Below, in pieces: positions 44,631 to 54,530 of a DNA stretch of 64,000 nucleotides. Both the position numbers and the translations under genes were made by a program. This DNA is from Ornithodoros turicata (Eukaryota; Arthropoda; Arachnida; Ixodida; Argasidae). How positions within the stretch are numbered: position 1 is the first letter of the stretch; every line of letters begins with the position of its first letter. The stretch lies in the NCBI RefSeq assembly GCF_037126465.1, contig NC_088210.1:15091511-15155510 (forward strand), in the 5' to 3' direction. The notes under the pieces were generated by a model that saw nothing but the letters and a program-made list of their open reading frames with translations, searched no databases and was not told the DNA's origin.

Positions 44631-44850
44631 CTGGTTCTGTTTCCGTCCTCTTGCCGGACGGCACGCTCACGCTGATTCTCGCTGGCTGCGAGTGCGCGTG
44701 CGGACCAGCTTTGGAGTCCCGCGCTATATTCACGAAAAAGGACGAGCGCACCCGAAACCCAAACGCGGTTCGGGTTCCAGGCATGCGCAGTGAACGGCGA
44801 TACTATTTCTTTGAGTGCCCTAAGGCACTTGGGTCCCCTATTCTAAAACT
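44605..44850 (+). repeat. Dispersed repeat related to 62170-62390
   Basis: Both contain a GCGAG-rich block (CTCGCTGGCTGCGAG here) followed by a block ending ACTTGGGTCCCCTATTCTAA here and ACTTGGGTCTCTTATTCTAA there. No ends are defined. Confidence 0.45.
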
Positions 44851-46078
44851 ATCTATTATCAAAGTGATGAGGTTGCGTTTTTCGATATAAATACGTGTCC
44901 TCTCTCATCTCTCTCTCTCTCCTTCTTCTTTACAATTCGCACGTTCCTACTGGTATCTCGTTTTGTACCGAACTCCGAAAATACCCCGCGTGCCCTCCAA
45001 AGACAGCGAGGCGAAACGCGATGTGTCCAATACAAACATGGTCTTGTCACAGACAGAGAGGGCACCCTCGGCGACCGATCTTTCAACAGGTCCGCTTCAG
45101 GGACAGGTGTGTCTCCAGCGAGACAACCGGTTCCTCTCTCGCGCAACACCCCGCCAGCTGTTTGATCGCACGCAGTAGCTCCTCAACTCCAGCCGGCCTT
45201 CTCCCCTTTTGCGCTTTGTTTCTCAGCCTCTCGAAACAATCATAATTGAGCTTTGGTCGTCCGCTTAGAAGCCTTTTGTACTCAACCTTGCAGAATGGTG
45301 GCGCTCGTGGGTATCTGGACGTCAACTGCTCCACTTGAAGCAATGATACGTACGGGGCGGTGCGTGCACCTGATGTAACACGGGTGCCCTTTTGTGGAAG
45401 GTGTGGCACCGTGCGCCACTTCTAACAGGGCGACACGGTGATTGGCTGCTCTGCGCGGTATTTCGTGGCGTTTTTTTTCTTTTTTTTCTTTTTTTTTGCC
45501 GACTGATTGATTCGGGGTTAACCGGTTGGAAAGAAAGAGAGGCTGCTCATTGTACCGCGTGAAACGTTTGAACGTTTTCCGTGTCATCTCGGGATTAACT
45601 CGTCATGTTCGGAGCCCGCGAGGTTCATTGCGCAAGAAGTGTCAGAGACGACACGATGAGGCGACCGCCCCGCTCAATCACACCCAATCACGCCCAACAA
45701 TTATTATACACCCAACTCGCTCGCGACACTGCGGTCTTGTTGCGTCTTGAGCGATTTGTGCCGGGATGCGGGAATCCCTGACGGTCGGCCGGTCAAGTGG
45801 AAAGGGGTGCAGTTATAGGTTCCCACGGGGAAATTCTGAAGGATTGGAATGAGGCTGTCGTCGAAAAAGCCGGCGTGCATCGTATATACCCACACTTTTT
45901 ATAGGATTGCCGGTGAAGTGGGATACATATTACGCCACGCTGGCGTGACTTTCCGACGCCATGAAACCTTCGGACAGACAGGACACGTCTCGCACCCTCT
46001 CCTCAAATTTTCTCTCTCTCGTTCTTTTCCTTCAAACACACACACTCACACACACACACACACGCCCACATGCAAGTA
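44851..46078. other. Intergenic stretch, no gene seen
   Basis: Nothing recognised except a T-rich tract at 45472-45498 and a (CA)n tract at 46037-46063. Confidence 0.5.
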
Positions 46079-46326
46079 CACTCTTAAAAATGAACTTCAC
46101 CGCATAGCACGCAACTAGCCAACCATCATCTCGAATGATATCGTTATCTGCCCTGATTTGCTGACTGCGGGAGGCGTACGCCTTTTCTGTGACAATTGTG
46201 AACAGCATAGGTGTCACAGAAAAGGCGTACGCCTCCCGTTTCCAACAAATCAAGCAGATAACGATATCATTCGAGGTGATGGTTGGCAAGTTGAGTGCTA
46301 TGCGGTGAAGTTCATTTTTAAGAGAG
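46079..46326. mobile_element. Palindromic MITE, subfamily A (248 bp)
   Basis: Starts CACTCTTAAAAATGAACTTC and ends TTTTTAAGAGAG, with TA on both sides. The left arm has GCACGCAACTAGCC and the right arm has the matching GGCAAGTTGAGTGC. Confidence 0.93.
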
Positions 46327-46387
46327 TAGAACGAGGTACAGGTGATATCTGGTGACTATGACGGTTATTAATTACATAACGCTTTCC

Positions 46388-46656
46388 TACACTCCTAAAA
46401 CAGGACTTCACCGCACAATTAACACACTCCTAGCCAACCACCACACCGAATGACATTGTTCTCTCCACTGATTTGTTGAAAACGGGACGAAGGAAGCGGT
46501 TGAGTATACACCAATTGTGACACCCATGCGCGTGTGCGCTAATTGTCACAAAAAGGCGTGCGCTCCGCGCTTTCAAAAGACCAGGAGCTTGATAACGGTG
46601 TCATTCTATGCAGTGGTTGGTCTGCAAGCTTGTTATGTGGTGAAGTCCGGTTCTAA
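46388..46656. mobile_element. Degenerate palindromic MITE (D/C-like) followed by a SINE
   Basis: CACTCCTAAAACAGGACTTC arm and GTGGTGAAGTCCGGTTCTAA arm; the core is diverged to AGGCGTGCGCTCC. The right end abuts a SINE. Confidence 0.7.
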
Positions 46657-46885
46657 GTCCTGACCCGGGTTCGAATCCGTGCGCATGCTGTGCTGTCTGG
46701 GTGTTTTCCCTAGGTTTTCCTCAGATGGGGAACCCCCCCCCCCCCGGCTTTAAGACAAATGTCGGCAAGTCCCCTGTGAAGTCGACCCAGGACGCACGAT
46801 ACCCCTCCTGCGATAGTCGTGACATTGCGCGCCTGAGCGTGACCGACTACGGCAAGCAGGTTCCATCACCATCACCACCACCTGT
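46657..46885 (+). mobile_element. tRNA-derived SINE, head truncated
   Basis: B box GGTTCGAATCC, body TTTTCCCTAGGTTTTCCTCA, then a poly-C run, GTCGACCCAGGACGCACGAT and a (CACCAT)n tail. Flanks GGTTCTAAGT and TGTTTTAAGT suggest an imperfect duplication within a MITE end. Confidence 0.82.
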
Positions 46886-47041
46886 TTTAAGTAAGTTGTA
46901 ACTTCACCGCATAACACACTCACGGCTGTGTCTGTGAAGACACGCCCAAGGCTGTGTGTCTATAGAGTGTTCTTTTAAGCACGCCTTACAGCGTTTGTAA
47001 TGTTACAAAGAGGCGTAGGCCCGCTCCCTCCGTCAACGGTG

Positions 47042-47538
47042 CACTCTTAAAGCAGATGGTGGTGCTGGTGGTGGTGTAAACAACGAGAATTGTCCGAGGC
47101 AGACCACAATAAGGGACGACACAGATCAGAAGACCCAAGTCCGACTCGTGGCGTCAGCACCTCTTTTCCCTGAGTTGTTTGAATTCGTGGCGGTGGTGGC
47201 GGTGCTGCACGAGCTCGCCGTCGTCGGCTTCGCAGAGGCTGCGGCAACGTCACGGCTAACGATTTGGGTGATTGTGCGTCCTGGGCCGACTTCTAAGGGA
47301 ACTGTGCCGACATAAAGCAGAACTTCATCACATAGCACGGTGAAGGCCAACCATTCACTCCTGATTTGTTGAAAGCGCGGGGGCGTACGTCTCTTTGTGA
47401 CACTTAAACATAGCTGCATAGAGGTCACAAAAAGTCGTGCGCATCCAGTTTTTAACCAATCAGGGGACAGAACGATGTCATCTGGGATGGTGGTTGACTA
47501 AGAGCGTGCTATGCGGTGAAGTTATGATTTAGACAGTG
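47042..47538. mobile_element. Palindromic MITE, subfamily C, split by a SINE in its left terminus
   Basis: The terminus CACTCTTAAAGCAGA is followed by a - strand SINE and resumes as TAAAGCAGAACTTCATCACA. The core is GCGGGGGCGTACGTCTC; the right arm ends GCGGTGAAGTTATGATTTAG. Confidence 0.9.
47057..47312 (-). mobile_element. tRNA-derived SINE (- strand) with 9-bp duplication in a MITE terminus
   Basis: TAAAGCAGA is duplicated at 47048-47056 and 47313-47321. The - strand reads GTCGGCACAGTTCCCTTAGA to a (CACCAC)n tail. Confidence 0.92.
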
Positions 47539-47574
47539 TTCAGCGTGTTTCTTGAGTGATAAAAATAATAGTAA

Positions 47575-47887
47575 CATTCTAAAAGCAGAGCTCTACCGCA
47601 TAGCACGCTCCTAGCCAACCATCGTCCCGAATGACAACGTTCTTTCTCCCTTGATTTGACGAAAACGAGGGGCGTACGCCATTTTTGTGGCAATTATGAA
47701 CTGCATAATGCCACAAAAAAGGCGTATGTCCCTCGTCTTCAGCAAATCAGTGGTAAGAACGGTGTCATTCGCGATGATGGTTGGCTATGAGCGTTCTATG
47801 TGGTGAAGCTATGTGCTGTGTGAAGAGCGTGCCCGACTACGGCAGACAGTTACATCATCATCACCACCACCACCATTTTTAAGAGTG
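47575..47887. mobile_element. Palindromic MITE, subfamily D, with a SINE 3' end near its right terminus
   Basis: Left arm ATTCTAAAAGCAGAGCTCTA, core GAGGGGCGTACGCCATTTTT. The right arm reaches GTGGTGAAGCT, then SINE sequence (GTGCCCGACTACGGCAGACA) with a (CACCAC)n tail joins directly to ATTTTTAAGAGTG. Confidence 0.87.
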
Positions 47888-47979
47888 CAGTGAAAGAAAC
47901 GGATGAAGTGGCTCTTTTTTTTTTTTTTTTGCTTTAGTAACTGAGTGATTGTATAAGTAGGTGTAGTTATATAATTTCG

Positions 47980-48085
47980 CGGTCCTCTCTCTTCGAAGCA
48001 GGAGCGATAACCCGATCAATCGTATACCCTATAGCAATGGTTGGGGCGCAGCGTGCTGTGCGGCGAAGATCCGTTTTTAGAGCGC
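47980..48085. mobile_element. Palindromic MITE right-arm fragment, subfamily B
   Basis: CTCTCTCTTCGAAGCAGGAG, CAATGGTTGGGGCGCAGCGT and GATCCGTTTTTAGAGCG: a lone right half. Confidence 0.7.
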
Positions 48086-48520
48086 GGTACGTTGATCCTG
48101 CACCACGATGACTTAGGCGTGTCACTTACTTCGGGATACTTTGATTTCGCGGGAAAAGAGCATTCGCTGTCGCGAACATTACCACTTATAATACAGTAAG
48201 CAGTTTGAGAGAATCTCCGGTAAAATCGGCGAAGGAAAGAGAGCGAGCGAGAGAATAGGAACACGATAAATAGAAAGCCATGCACGCGTTTCGTGGCAAA
48301 CTTTGAATTGTGATCTTTTCCGTGTGCGCCGAAACAGTGGTATCACAATCAAATGTTCTCGGAGATCGAGCGCCTGGACTATCTTGTATTTTGACGTCGT
48401 GACGCAACATTCGCCAGTATTTCGTGAAATTACGGATGACGAGAGATGCGTGATGAGAGATCCTGCCGCTGTCTGGCTTTTCCGACCACTGCCATATTTC
48501 AATTTCACGTTATACATATA

Positions 48521-48768
48521 CACTCTTAAAAATGAACTTCACCACATAGCACGCTCCTAGTCAACCATAATCTCGAATGATATCGTTATGTGCCTGATTT
48601 GTCGAAAACCGGAGGCGTACGCCTTTTCTGTGACACTTACGCTGTTCATAATTGTCACAAAAAAGGCGTACGCCGTCCGGTTCCAACCAATCGGGCCAGA
48701 TAACGATATCATTCCAAATGATGGTTGGCTAGTAGCGTGCTATGCGGTGAAGTTCATTTTTAAGAGTG
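48521..48768. mobile_element. Palindromic MITE, subfamily A (248 bp)
   Basis: Starts CACTCTTAAAAATGAACTTC and ends TTCATTTTTAAGAGTG, with core CCGGAGGCGTACGCC. The left flank is TA and the right flank CA. Confidence 0.93.
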
Positions 48769-48916
48769 CACCTTCAGTGATTCAAGAGACACGATTGAAG
48801 TACGCCGCCGCCAGGGGACTTCATCTATACCTTAAGACCAACGCTTTAAACCCTTGTGGGATCCATGCATCTCAGGTCTATATGCGTTGAATTATTACTG
48901 CACTTCTTCAGTAATT

Positions 48917-49382
48917 GAAAAACTGAACTTCACCGCATAGCACGCTCTGCACCAACCATTGACACGAATGATAGGTTTATCGCTTCTGATTCGAGGAGAG
49001 AGGGACGCGTACGCCTTTGGTGTCAATTATCATGTATCCAAATTGACACAAAAAGGTGTACGCCCCCCCCCCCCCCCTCACCTCTCTTTTCGAATCAGAA
49101 GCGATAACCCGGTCTATCGGTCGTGGCAACGGTTGGCACAGAGCGTGCTACACTCTTAAAAATGAACTTCACCGCATAGCACGCTCCTAGCCAACCACCA
49201 TCTCGAATGATATCGTTATCTGCCCTGATTTGTTGAAAACGGGAGGCGTACGCCTCCCGCTTTCAACGAATCAGGGAAGATAACGATATCATGACGATGC
49301 CCACTTGAGAGCGGCCAACAACGGCAAGCTACCTCGACACCCCCCCCCCCCCCCCCATCATTTTTAAGAGTGTATGCGGTGA
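48917..49382. mobile_element. Palindromic MITE, subfamily B, carrying a subfamily A element in its right arm
   Basis: The left arm, core (GACGCGTACGCC pairing with GGTGTACGCCCCC) and right arm run to GAGCGTGCTA at 49150. After the insert the arm continues TATGCGGTGA, so removing the insert plus one TA restores GCGTGCTATGCGGTGA. Confidence 0.9.
49151..49372. mobile_element. Palindromic MITE, subfamily A, nested with a TA duplication; right arm replaced by a retroposon 3' end
   Basis: Starts CACTCTTAAAAATGAACTTC. A compact core GGAGGCGTACGCCTCC has no loop. After CGATATCAT it switches to GACGATGCCCACTTGAG (second retroposon type), a poly-C run and the terminal ATTTTTAAGAGTG. Confidence 0.9.
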
Positions 49383-49667
49383 CATCGTACGTTATACTTT
49401 TTATCTCCTAATGAGAACCTCCATTCAAAAGACGTGACTGTGGAACCAGCAACAACGGCTATTTATAGCTTCTAACAGCACTCACACAATGTAATTTCAT
49501 TTTCTTCGTTGTTTGTTCAGCTACGTCACTATAGCTATATGTCACTGATTCGTCCCGCTTTGACTACACGCGTTCGGGTAATCCAGCGTCACTCCTCGCG
49601 TCGGGCATGTTTCTTGCACCACTGCACATCTATGGCACCACCACACTGTCACTGACACCGGTAATCC

Positions 49668-52361
49668 TCAAGGCATGTATCCCAACTCGGAGTGCAAGTT
49701 CGTGTTGGACCACCTCCTAAAGTTGTCCTTCTCCACGCCGTGATGCACCTGAATGTGGGTCACTTCGTTGGCGAAGTGTTTGAGCTCGGAGTCCGACTTC
49801 CGCCTCTGGTCGTACCGGGCGTACGACTTGTAGTCGTCCATTCCGGAGTCGGAGGTCTCGCTGCTCACTTTGTCCTGGCTCTCGCATTTCTTCTTCCGCC
49901 TCGGCCGGTGCACGACCACCACTCCCTTGCTCGAGTTATTGCCGAGCGCGGAACGCAGGTCGTGGAAGCTCCAGGAAAGTCTTCGGCGCTTCCTCTTGGG
50001 AATGCGGTTTCCGTCCGGACTGAGACACACCTCGGAAGTGTTGACGCTGTTGTGGTCTTCTTCTTCTTCTGGCTTATCCTGCTTTTTCATCTTCGTTCTA
50101 ACGCTGCTAAATATTTTCCCAGTCCTCCGTTTCGCTTTCGTGAAAGACGCAATGCTCAGCTTCTTGAGACTGTACAGCAGACCCGAGTGGCGCCTTTCGG
50201 ACGTGTTCGACCACCGCAGTGCTTTCGTCGGTCGCTGCTGGGTTTTCTGGAGGGGGAGCGTCGTTATCGTCGTCACGTGCGACGAGTCGGAGCATCTGCT
50301 GAGGGAGGCCCAATCGCGTACGTGGCCGTGCTTGTTGAAACTGATGACGCCTGGTGAGATGGAGCTGGGCTTGGGGCTGTCGTACTGGACATCGATCACA
50401 ACTTTACTCGTTCCATTCCCTCGAATGGTAGAAGTTGTGGACGTTGATGCTTCTTTCGTCGTTGACTCTTTGGTCGCCCTCTGGTACTCTACTTCGCGAC
50501 CTGCCAAATGGTGTACTTGAGCTTGCGTTGTGAACGGTCTTTGCATACTCGCGCCCTCCGACCGACCCCTGACCCTGAAGTCAGAGGACTGAGGTAGAGT
50601 GTATGTGTACGTCCCTCCCGTCTCCGACGCCTTGTGCCCCCAGATCGTTTCAGGCTCCGAGTACTCGCTGCTTAAATTCATGGTCTCCGACATCGTCATC
50701 TCTGCGCCGGCCTTCCTGCATCCGCAACGCTCCAGACTGCAATCGGAGCACACAGAGGACAGATCGCACGAGCAGGAGCAGTCCGAGTAACAGCACGAGT
50801 CTTTCGTCATCGTGCCCGCATCTTTCGTTTGGCAACAAGAGTCGGAATGGTAGCCGGACAAAGAACTATCGGAAATCGTTTCGGGGGCCTTTGTCTTGCG
50901 GACCGTGTCAGTCACGACCACACGCGGCGACTCCGTCGTTGAACGTTCCACTTTCGTTTTACTTTCCTCACGTTTCCAGATGGCAGTGGTGTCCCGACTA
51001 CGTCTGCTGGTGTCATTGAGAAAGTAGGTGTAAGACGTGACACTTGGCTTTGACTTATCGTGCTCCGTGTGGGACGTGTGCTGACCGAAGTAGTAGGTTG
51101 CCTTCGGCAGGCTTTTGGGTGTTGTCGCAACGTTCACCGCGAACGTTTCTTCCTGATCTGTCTCCTTAGAGGCGTTCCCGCTTTTCGATTTCGAAGAGAA
51201 ATATCCGGTGTCGTTCGTGGGTGTCTGACCCGATGAGGAATCGTCGGAGACCTTAGCCAGTCGAAGGTCGCTCTGAAAGCCTCCATTACAATACGTTCCT
51301 CTGGAACTCCTGTGCGAGGCGACGATGCTGCTGTTCGTTTCAGCGTGAGCTGTGGGTTCGTTGCCCGCGGAGGAGTCCGGGAAAGTGTTGATAAGACTAG
51401 CAGACGTCACCTTAGTGGTGTTCGATGCATCACGGTATTTATGGGCGTTCGACTTCCGTCGAACCCTTCTCTTCCTATCTTCGCTTATCGAAGACTTGGA
51501 TTCCGTATCCGTTCGCGGCGGGAATCTCTTAGACGGCCGCTTCGACACCTTTGTCCTCCGGTCTATCACCTGGTAATATCCACTGGCGGAAGCGGTGACG
51601 GACGACTGAGGCTCATCGATGGACGAGGCATGCTTCCTGTAATGTCCGAAGTGTCTCGGCGAGTATGACGAGGCACAAGAGGTGAACGCGTCGCTGAAGT
51701 CACTGTACTCCGGTTTGATAAGTCTCGGCGGCCTATCCAATACCACAACGCTGTTCCTGGCTTCCGCCAGGCTAGAACATATCAGCAGAGCGTCCTCCGC
51801 CGAAGCGCAGAGGAAAGCGTGGCATTCCCAAGTCTTGGGCGCTGCCACCTGCCTGAATAAGCAGGCAAACAAAGGCGGATGAGCCAGGCCCACGAGGAAC
51901 CGCCGCTTCGTCGGTAGGCCGACGTACCAACTCCGATCCACAACATCCTCGGAGCAGGCCAACGGAACGAACGCTGCGCCGATAGATCTCCTCTTCGCCA
52001 AGCGCGCACTGAATCTCAAAGCTGCCCAAAGGACGACGTTAGACGCCGGTGTTATCACCCTGGTAACCGCCGTAACAGTTTTTCGGGTCTCCGGGTCGTC
52101 AACTGGTTCCGCAACGACGAGCCCGTAGTGTGAGACATCCAGGCGCTGGGTCAGTGCAAGGGGATGTACGGACCTCCTGTCTTCACCTTTGCGTCTTGCG
52201 GTGCTGTACAAGTCCAAAAGTGGTCGCTGCAGTGCCTTGACGCCTCGTTGCTTGGCCCTGGACTGGAACCGGTTACAGCCCAGGTAGCGGACAAAGAAAC
52301 TTCTGCCCACCGGTTCCGCCGCCGAGCAGAGTTCTTCATCCCGGGTCTTGAGGCTGTACAT
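49668..52361 (-). CDS. PTB/PID-domain-like protein with a long disordered, locally Cys-rich tail
   Basis: One uninterrupted frame of 897 codons. An in-frame TAG lies two codons upstream of the ATG, supporting this start for an unspliced message. Residues about 18-200 look like a phosphotyrosine-binding (PID) fold: an opening strand FFVRYLGCNRFQ, a helix with ALQRPLLDLYSTARR, a strand LDVSHYGLVV, and a final strand-helix ECHAFLCASAEDALLICSSL. Such domains bind NPxY-type peptides in cytosolic adaptors. The rest is low-complexity, Ser/Thr/Lys/Arg-rich with several basic clusters (KRKRRR, RPRRKKK), and has one Cys-rich patch at about 504-549 (CCYSDCSCSCDL). No membrane span is visible. The coding region has no MITE or SINE insertion, although elements lie within 0.3 kb downstream. 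Codon use is coherent and GC-rich, so I regard it as a real gene. The orthologue is not recognised. Superficial likeness to FAM43-type PID proteins is weak. Confidence 0.75.
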   Translation of the reverse strand: MYSLKTRDEELCSAAEPVGRSFFVRYLGCNRFQSRAKQRGVKALQRPLLDLYSTARRKGEDRRSVHPLALTQRLDVSHYGLVVAEPVDDPETRKTVTAVTRVITPASNVVLWAALRFSARLAKRRSIGAAFVPLACSEDVVDRSWYVGLPTKRRFLVGLAHPPLFACLFRQVAAPKTWECHAFLCASAEDALLICSSLAEARNSVVVLDRPPRLIKPEYSDFSDAFTSCASSYSPRHFGHYRKHASSIDEPQSSVTASASGYYQVIDRRTKVSKRPSKRFPPRTDTESKSSISEDRKRRVRRKSNAHKYRDASNTTKVTSASLINTFPDSSAGNEPTAHAETNSSIVASHRSSRGTYCNGGFQSDLRLAKVSDDSSSGQTPTNDTGYFSSKSKSGNASKETDQEETFAVNVATTPKSLPKATYYFGQHTSHTEHDKSKPSVTSYTYFLNDTSRRSRDTTAIWKREESKTKVERSTTESPRVVVTDTVRKTKAPETISDSSLSGYHSDSCCQTKDAGTMTKDSCCYSDCSCSCDLSSVCSDCSLERCGCRKAGAEMTMSETMNLSSEYSEPETIWGHKASETGGTYTYTLPQSSDFRVRGRSEGASMQRPFTTQAQVHHLAGREVEYQRATKESTTKEASTSTTSTIRGNGTSKVVIDVQYDSPKPSSISPGVISFNKHGHVRDWASLSRCSDSSHVTTITTLPLQKTQQRPTKALRWSNTSERRHSGLLYSLKKLSIASFTKAKRRTGKIFSSVRTKMKKQDKPEEEEDHNSVNTSEVCLSPDGNRIPKRKRRRLSWSFHDLRSALGNNSSKGVVVVHRPRRKKKCESQDKVSSETSDSGMDDYKSYARYDQRRKSDSELKHFANEVTHIQVHHGVEKDNFRRWSNTNLHSELGYMP

Positions 52362-53067
52362 GTCCTAGCGGACCGGCGGAGAAAGTATCGGGCGGAGTGG
52401 TTCGGTGGCCCACATCCTTGCAACTGGCGACGTAGAGTTGCTGCTGCCCTCGCTGCCGTGGGAAGCAGAGAGGGCATAGGTGAGCGAGGAGGGAGAACTG
52501 GCTTTTTTTGCAGGGCTGAACGGGTAGGAGAAAGTAAGAGAATTTGGTTCGCGACGGACGCGCGTGTTTTGGATCGTTAATTGAGGTCCATATAAGAGGA
52601 GTGCCACAGGAAAGGGAAGTAAGGACGAGAATCGGAAAGGGAAGGGGTGGATGCCGATGAGATGTGGCCATCCAAGCTTTTAGATAAACATCGATGTGGC
52701 TCTATAGTCCCATACTATATAGGTATAGTTTGTTTTTCTACTTCTTTCGGGCGGCCGCACAACGTTCGAGGCTTTAAAAAGAAGAGAGTGTTTAAATATT
52801 CCTCGCATGCGTTTTGCTCGTCTTTCGTGGTCTTGGAGTAGCTCTGTTCACGTGGGGAGACAGGCAGGAGCGCAGGCGGGTGCAGTACGAAAGAGGTTCC
52901 AGTGGATCGATCCTAACACTCCTTGGCACTGTTCTTCTCAGTAATATCCGTCGCGTGACGTTTCGGATCCACAGGGACGCAGACGAAAGGTAGAGTCGAC
53001 AGACACGCGTAGCCTACGCTAGCCAAGCAGCAGAGATATATTGGCACAGTATTGCCGATAGCCTATA
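52362..53067. other. Upstream region of the PTB-like gene
   Basis: Should contain the 5' UTR and promoter of the leftward gene. I can call no specific element. Confidence 0.4.
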
Positions 53068-53634
53068 CAGGGTGTTTCAGTTAAATCCCCGGGCTAAATA
53101 ATTCGCGAACCGGTGCACCAATCGAATAACTTTCTTTTTTACAAGTATCTGTCCAATACCGCCTACAAGATGCGCACCGCGTGAATGAGCGGGAGGCGCG
53201 GGAAGCGCAAAAGGACGCTCTTTCACTCCCATGTCCACCAATGAATTACGTCCTTACACCAATGAATTACACCAATGAATTACGTCCTTTTGCGCTTCGC
53301 CGCGACCAGCCGCGACAAAAACACGTAAACCGAAACCAATTAATTACTGCAATAAATGACCCGCTTCGGCGGCAGATTTTTCTCTAAAAGGTGTCCACTG
53401 AAGGTCCCAAAAGGAGTAGTACCCATTTTAATGGTGACGGCGCCCTGCTTTAGAAATTAGCATTTTTCACGAAACTCATTTGAATTTTTATTTAAATAAT
53501 GAGCGCCTCCCGCTCGTTCACGCGGTGCGCATCTTGTAGGCGGTATTGGACAGATACTTGTAAAAAAGAAAGTTATTCGATTGGTGCACCGGTTCGCGAA
53601 TTATTTAGCCCGGGGATTTAACTGAAACACCCGG
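53068..53634. mobile_element. TIR DNA element of 567 bp with inverted repeats of about 130 bp and TATA duplication
   Basis: Starts CAGGGTGTTTCAGTTAAATC and ends GATTTAACTGAAACACCCGG. The arms stay alike to about 53200 and from about 53505 (GCGCACCGCGTGAATGAGCG in inverse). TATA occurs at 53064-53067 and 53635-53638. The interior repeats CACCAATGAATTAC three times and has no transposase. The superfamily is not assigned. Confidence 0.92.
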
Positions 53635-53987
53635 TATATCTAGCTAATACTGGGTCAATATATTATGCTGCATGGGTAGCTCTGTGCGTTTGTTGACTAC
53701 ATACATTTACATCTGCGTCCCGGTGTCTCTGAAACGTCCCGCGACGAATGCCTACCACCCACTTTCCCATTCTATAGTTTCTCAGCAACGTATGCTCAAT
53801 GGTGACGGAGTGCAGCGACCACGCCTAGCTTTCCAACAGTGATATACTTATATCCAGACTCCCCCCTACACCCCTCCAATTTTTTTTAACTGTGCACCCC
53901 CGGCCCTTGCCATTTCAGCTTGTTCTGACCCCACGCATTCCACGCCGAGACTGGGAGGTGACCCCTGAGAGAATCCAGGCGACGGCC

Positions 53988-54125
53988 GCGCTTGTCTGCG
54001 TGTTTTACCTGGGTTTTCCTCGGACGTTCTAAGAGAAAGGTCGGCACTGTTCCCTGTGAAGTCGGCCCTGGACAAACGATCCTCCCTGCGATAGTCGTGA
54101 CGTTGCCCACGTGAGCGGAGCAGTT

Positions 54126-54158
<33 letters not shown>

Positions 54159-54161
54159 CCT
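53988..54161 (+). mobile_element. 5'-truncated tRNA-derived SINE
   Basis: GTTTTACCTGGGTTTTCCTC, CCTGTGAAGTCGGCCCTGGA, CGTGACGTTGCCCACGTGAG and a (CACCAT)n tail. Confidence 0.82.
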
Positions 54162-54236
54162 CTGTTCTGACGATGCCTACTCGCGTATATGGCCAACAAC
54201 AGCGAACCCACTTCGACATCGTCCCCCGTTTTTAAA
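54162..54236 (+). mobile_element. Second retroposon type, 3' end copy
   Basis: CTGACGATGCCTACTCGCG, then GGCCAACAACAGCGAACCCA, then a C-run ending in GTTTTTAAAAGC. Confidence 0.65.
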
Positions 54237-54251
54237 AGCAAATGCACTCTG

Positions 54252-54404
54252 CACTCTTAAAAACGAGTTTCACCACATAGCACGCTCGTGAATAATGATT
54301 ACAGAATAGGCTCCGCCTCCCGTTTTCAACAAATCAAGGGCGAGAACGTTGTCATTCGGGATGATGAGGAGCGTGCTATGTGGCGAAACTCATTTTTAGG
54401 AGTG
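54252..54404. mobile_element. Palindromic MITE, subfamily E, internally deleted (153 bp)
   Basis: Starts CACTCTTAAAAACGAGTTTC and ends AAACTCATTTTTAGGAGTG. The right half is GGGCGAGAACGTTGTCATTC. Followed by TA and another CACTCTTAAAAATGA end. Confidence 0.87.
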
Positions 54405-54406
54405 TA

Positions 54407-54530
54407 CACTCTTAAAAATGAGGGGGGGGGGGGGGGTTCGAGGTAGCTTGCCGTTGTTGGCCGCACTCAAGTGGGCATCGTCACGACTATAGCCAAAGAA
54501 AAAGGAAAGGAAAGTGGGAGAAAGGGGAGT
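54407..54530 (-). mobile_element. MITE terminus fused to the second retroposon type (- strand)
   Basis: CACTCTTAAAAATGA passes directly into a G-run (54421-54436), then the inverted GGTAGCTTGCCGTTGTTGGC and CGTCACGACTATAGCC. On the - strand this is a retroposon whose poly-C tail is joined to a MITE end. Confidence 0.8.

Noticed and set aside
49692..50520. Two + strand frames of over 200 codons opposite the PTB-like gene
   Set aside because: They are antisense shadows of the coding sequence with low-complexity composition and no domain.
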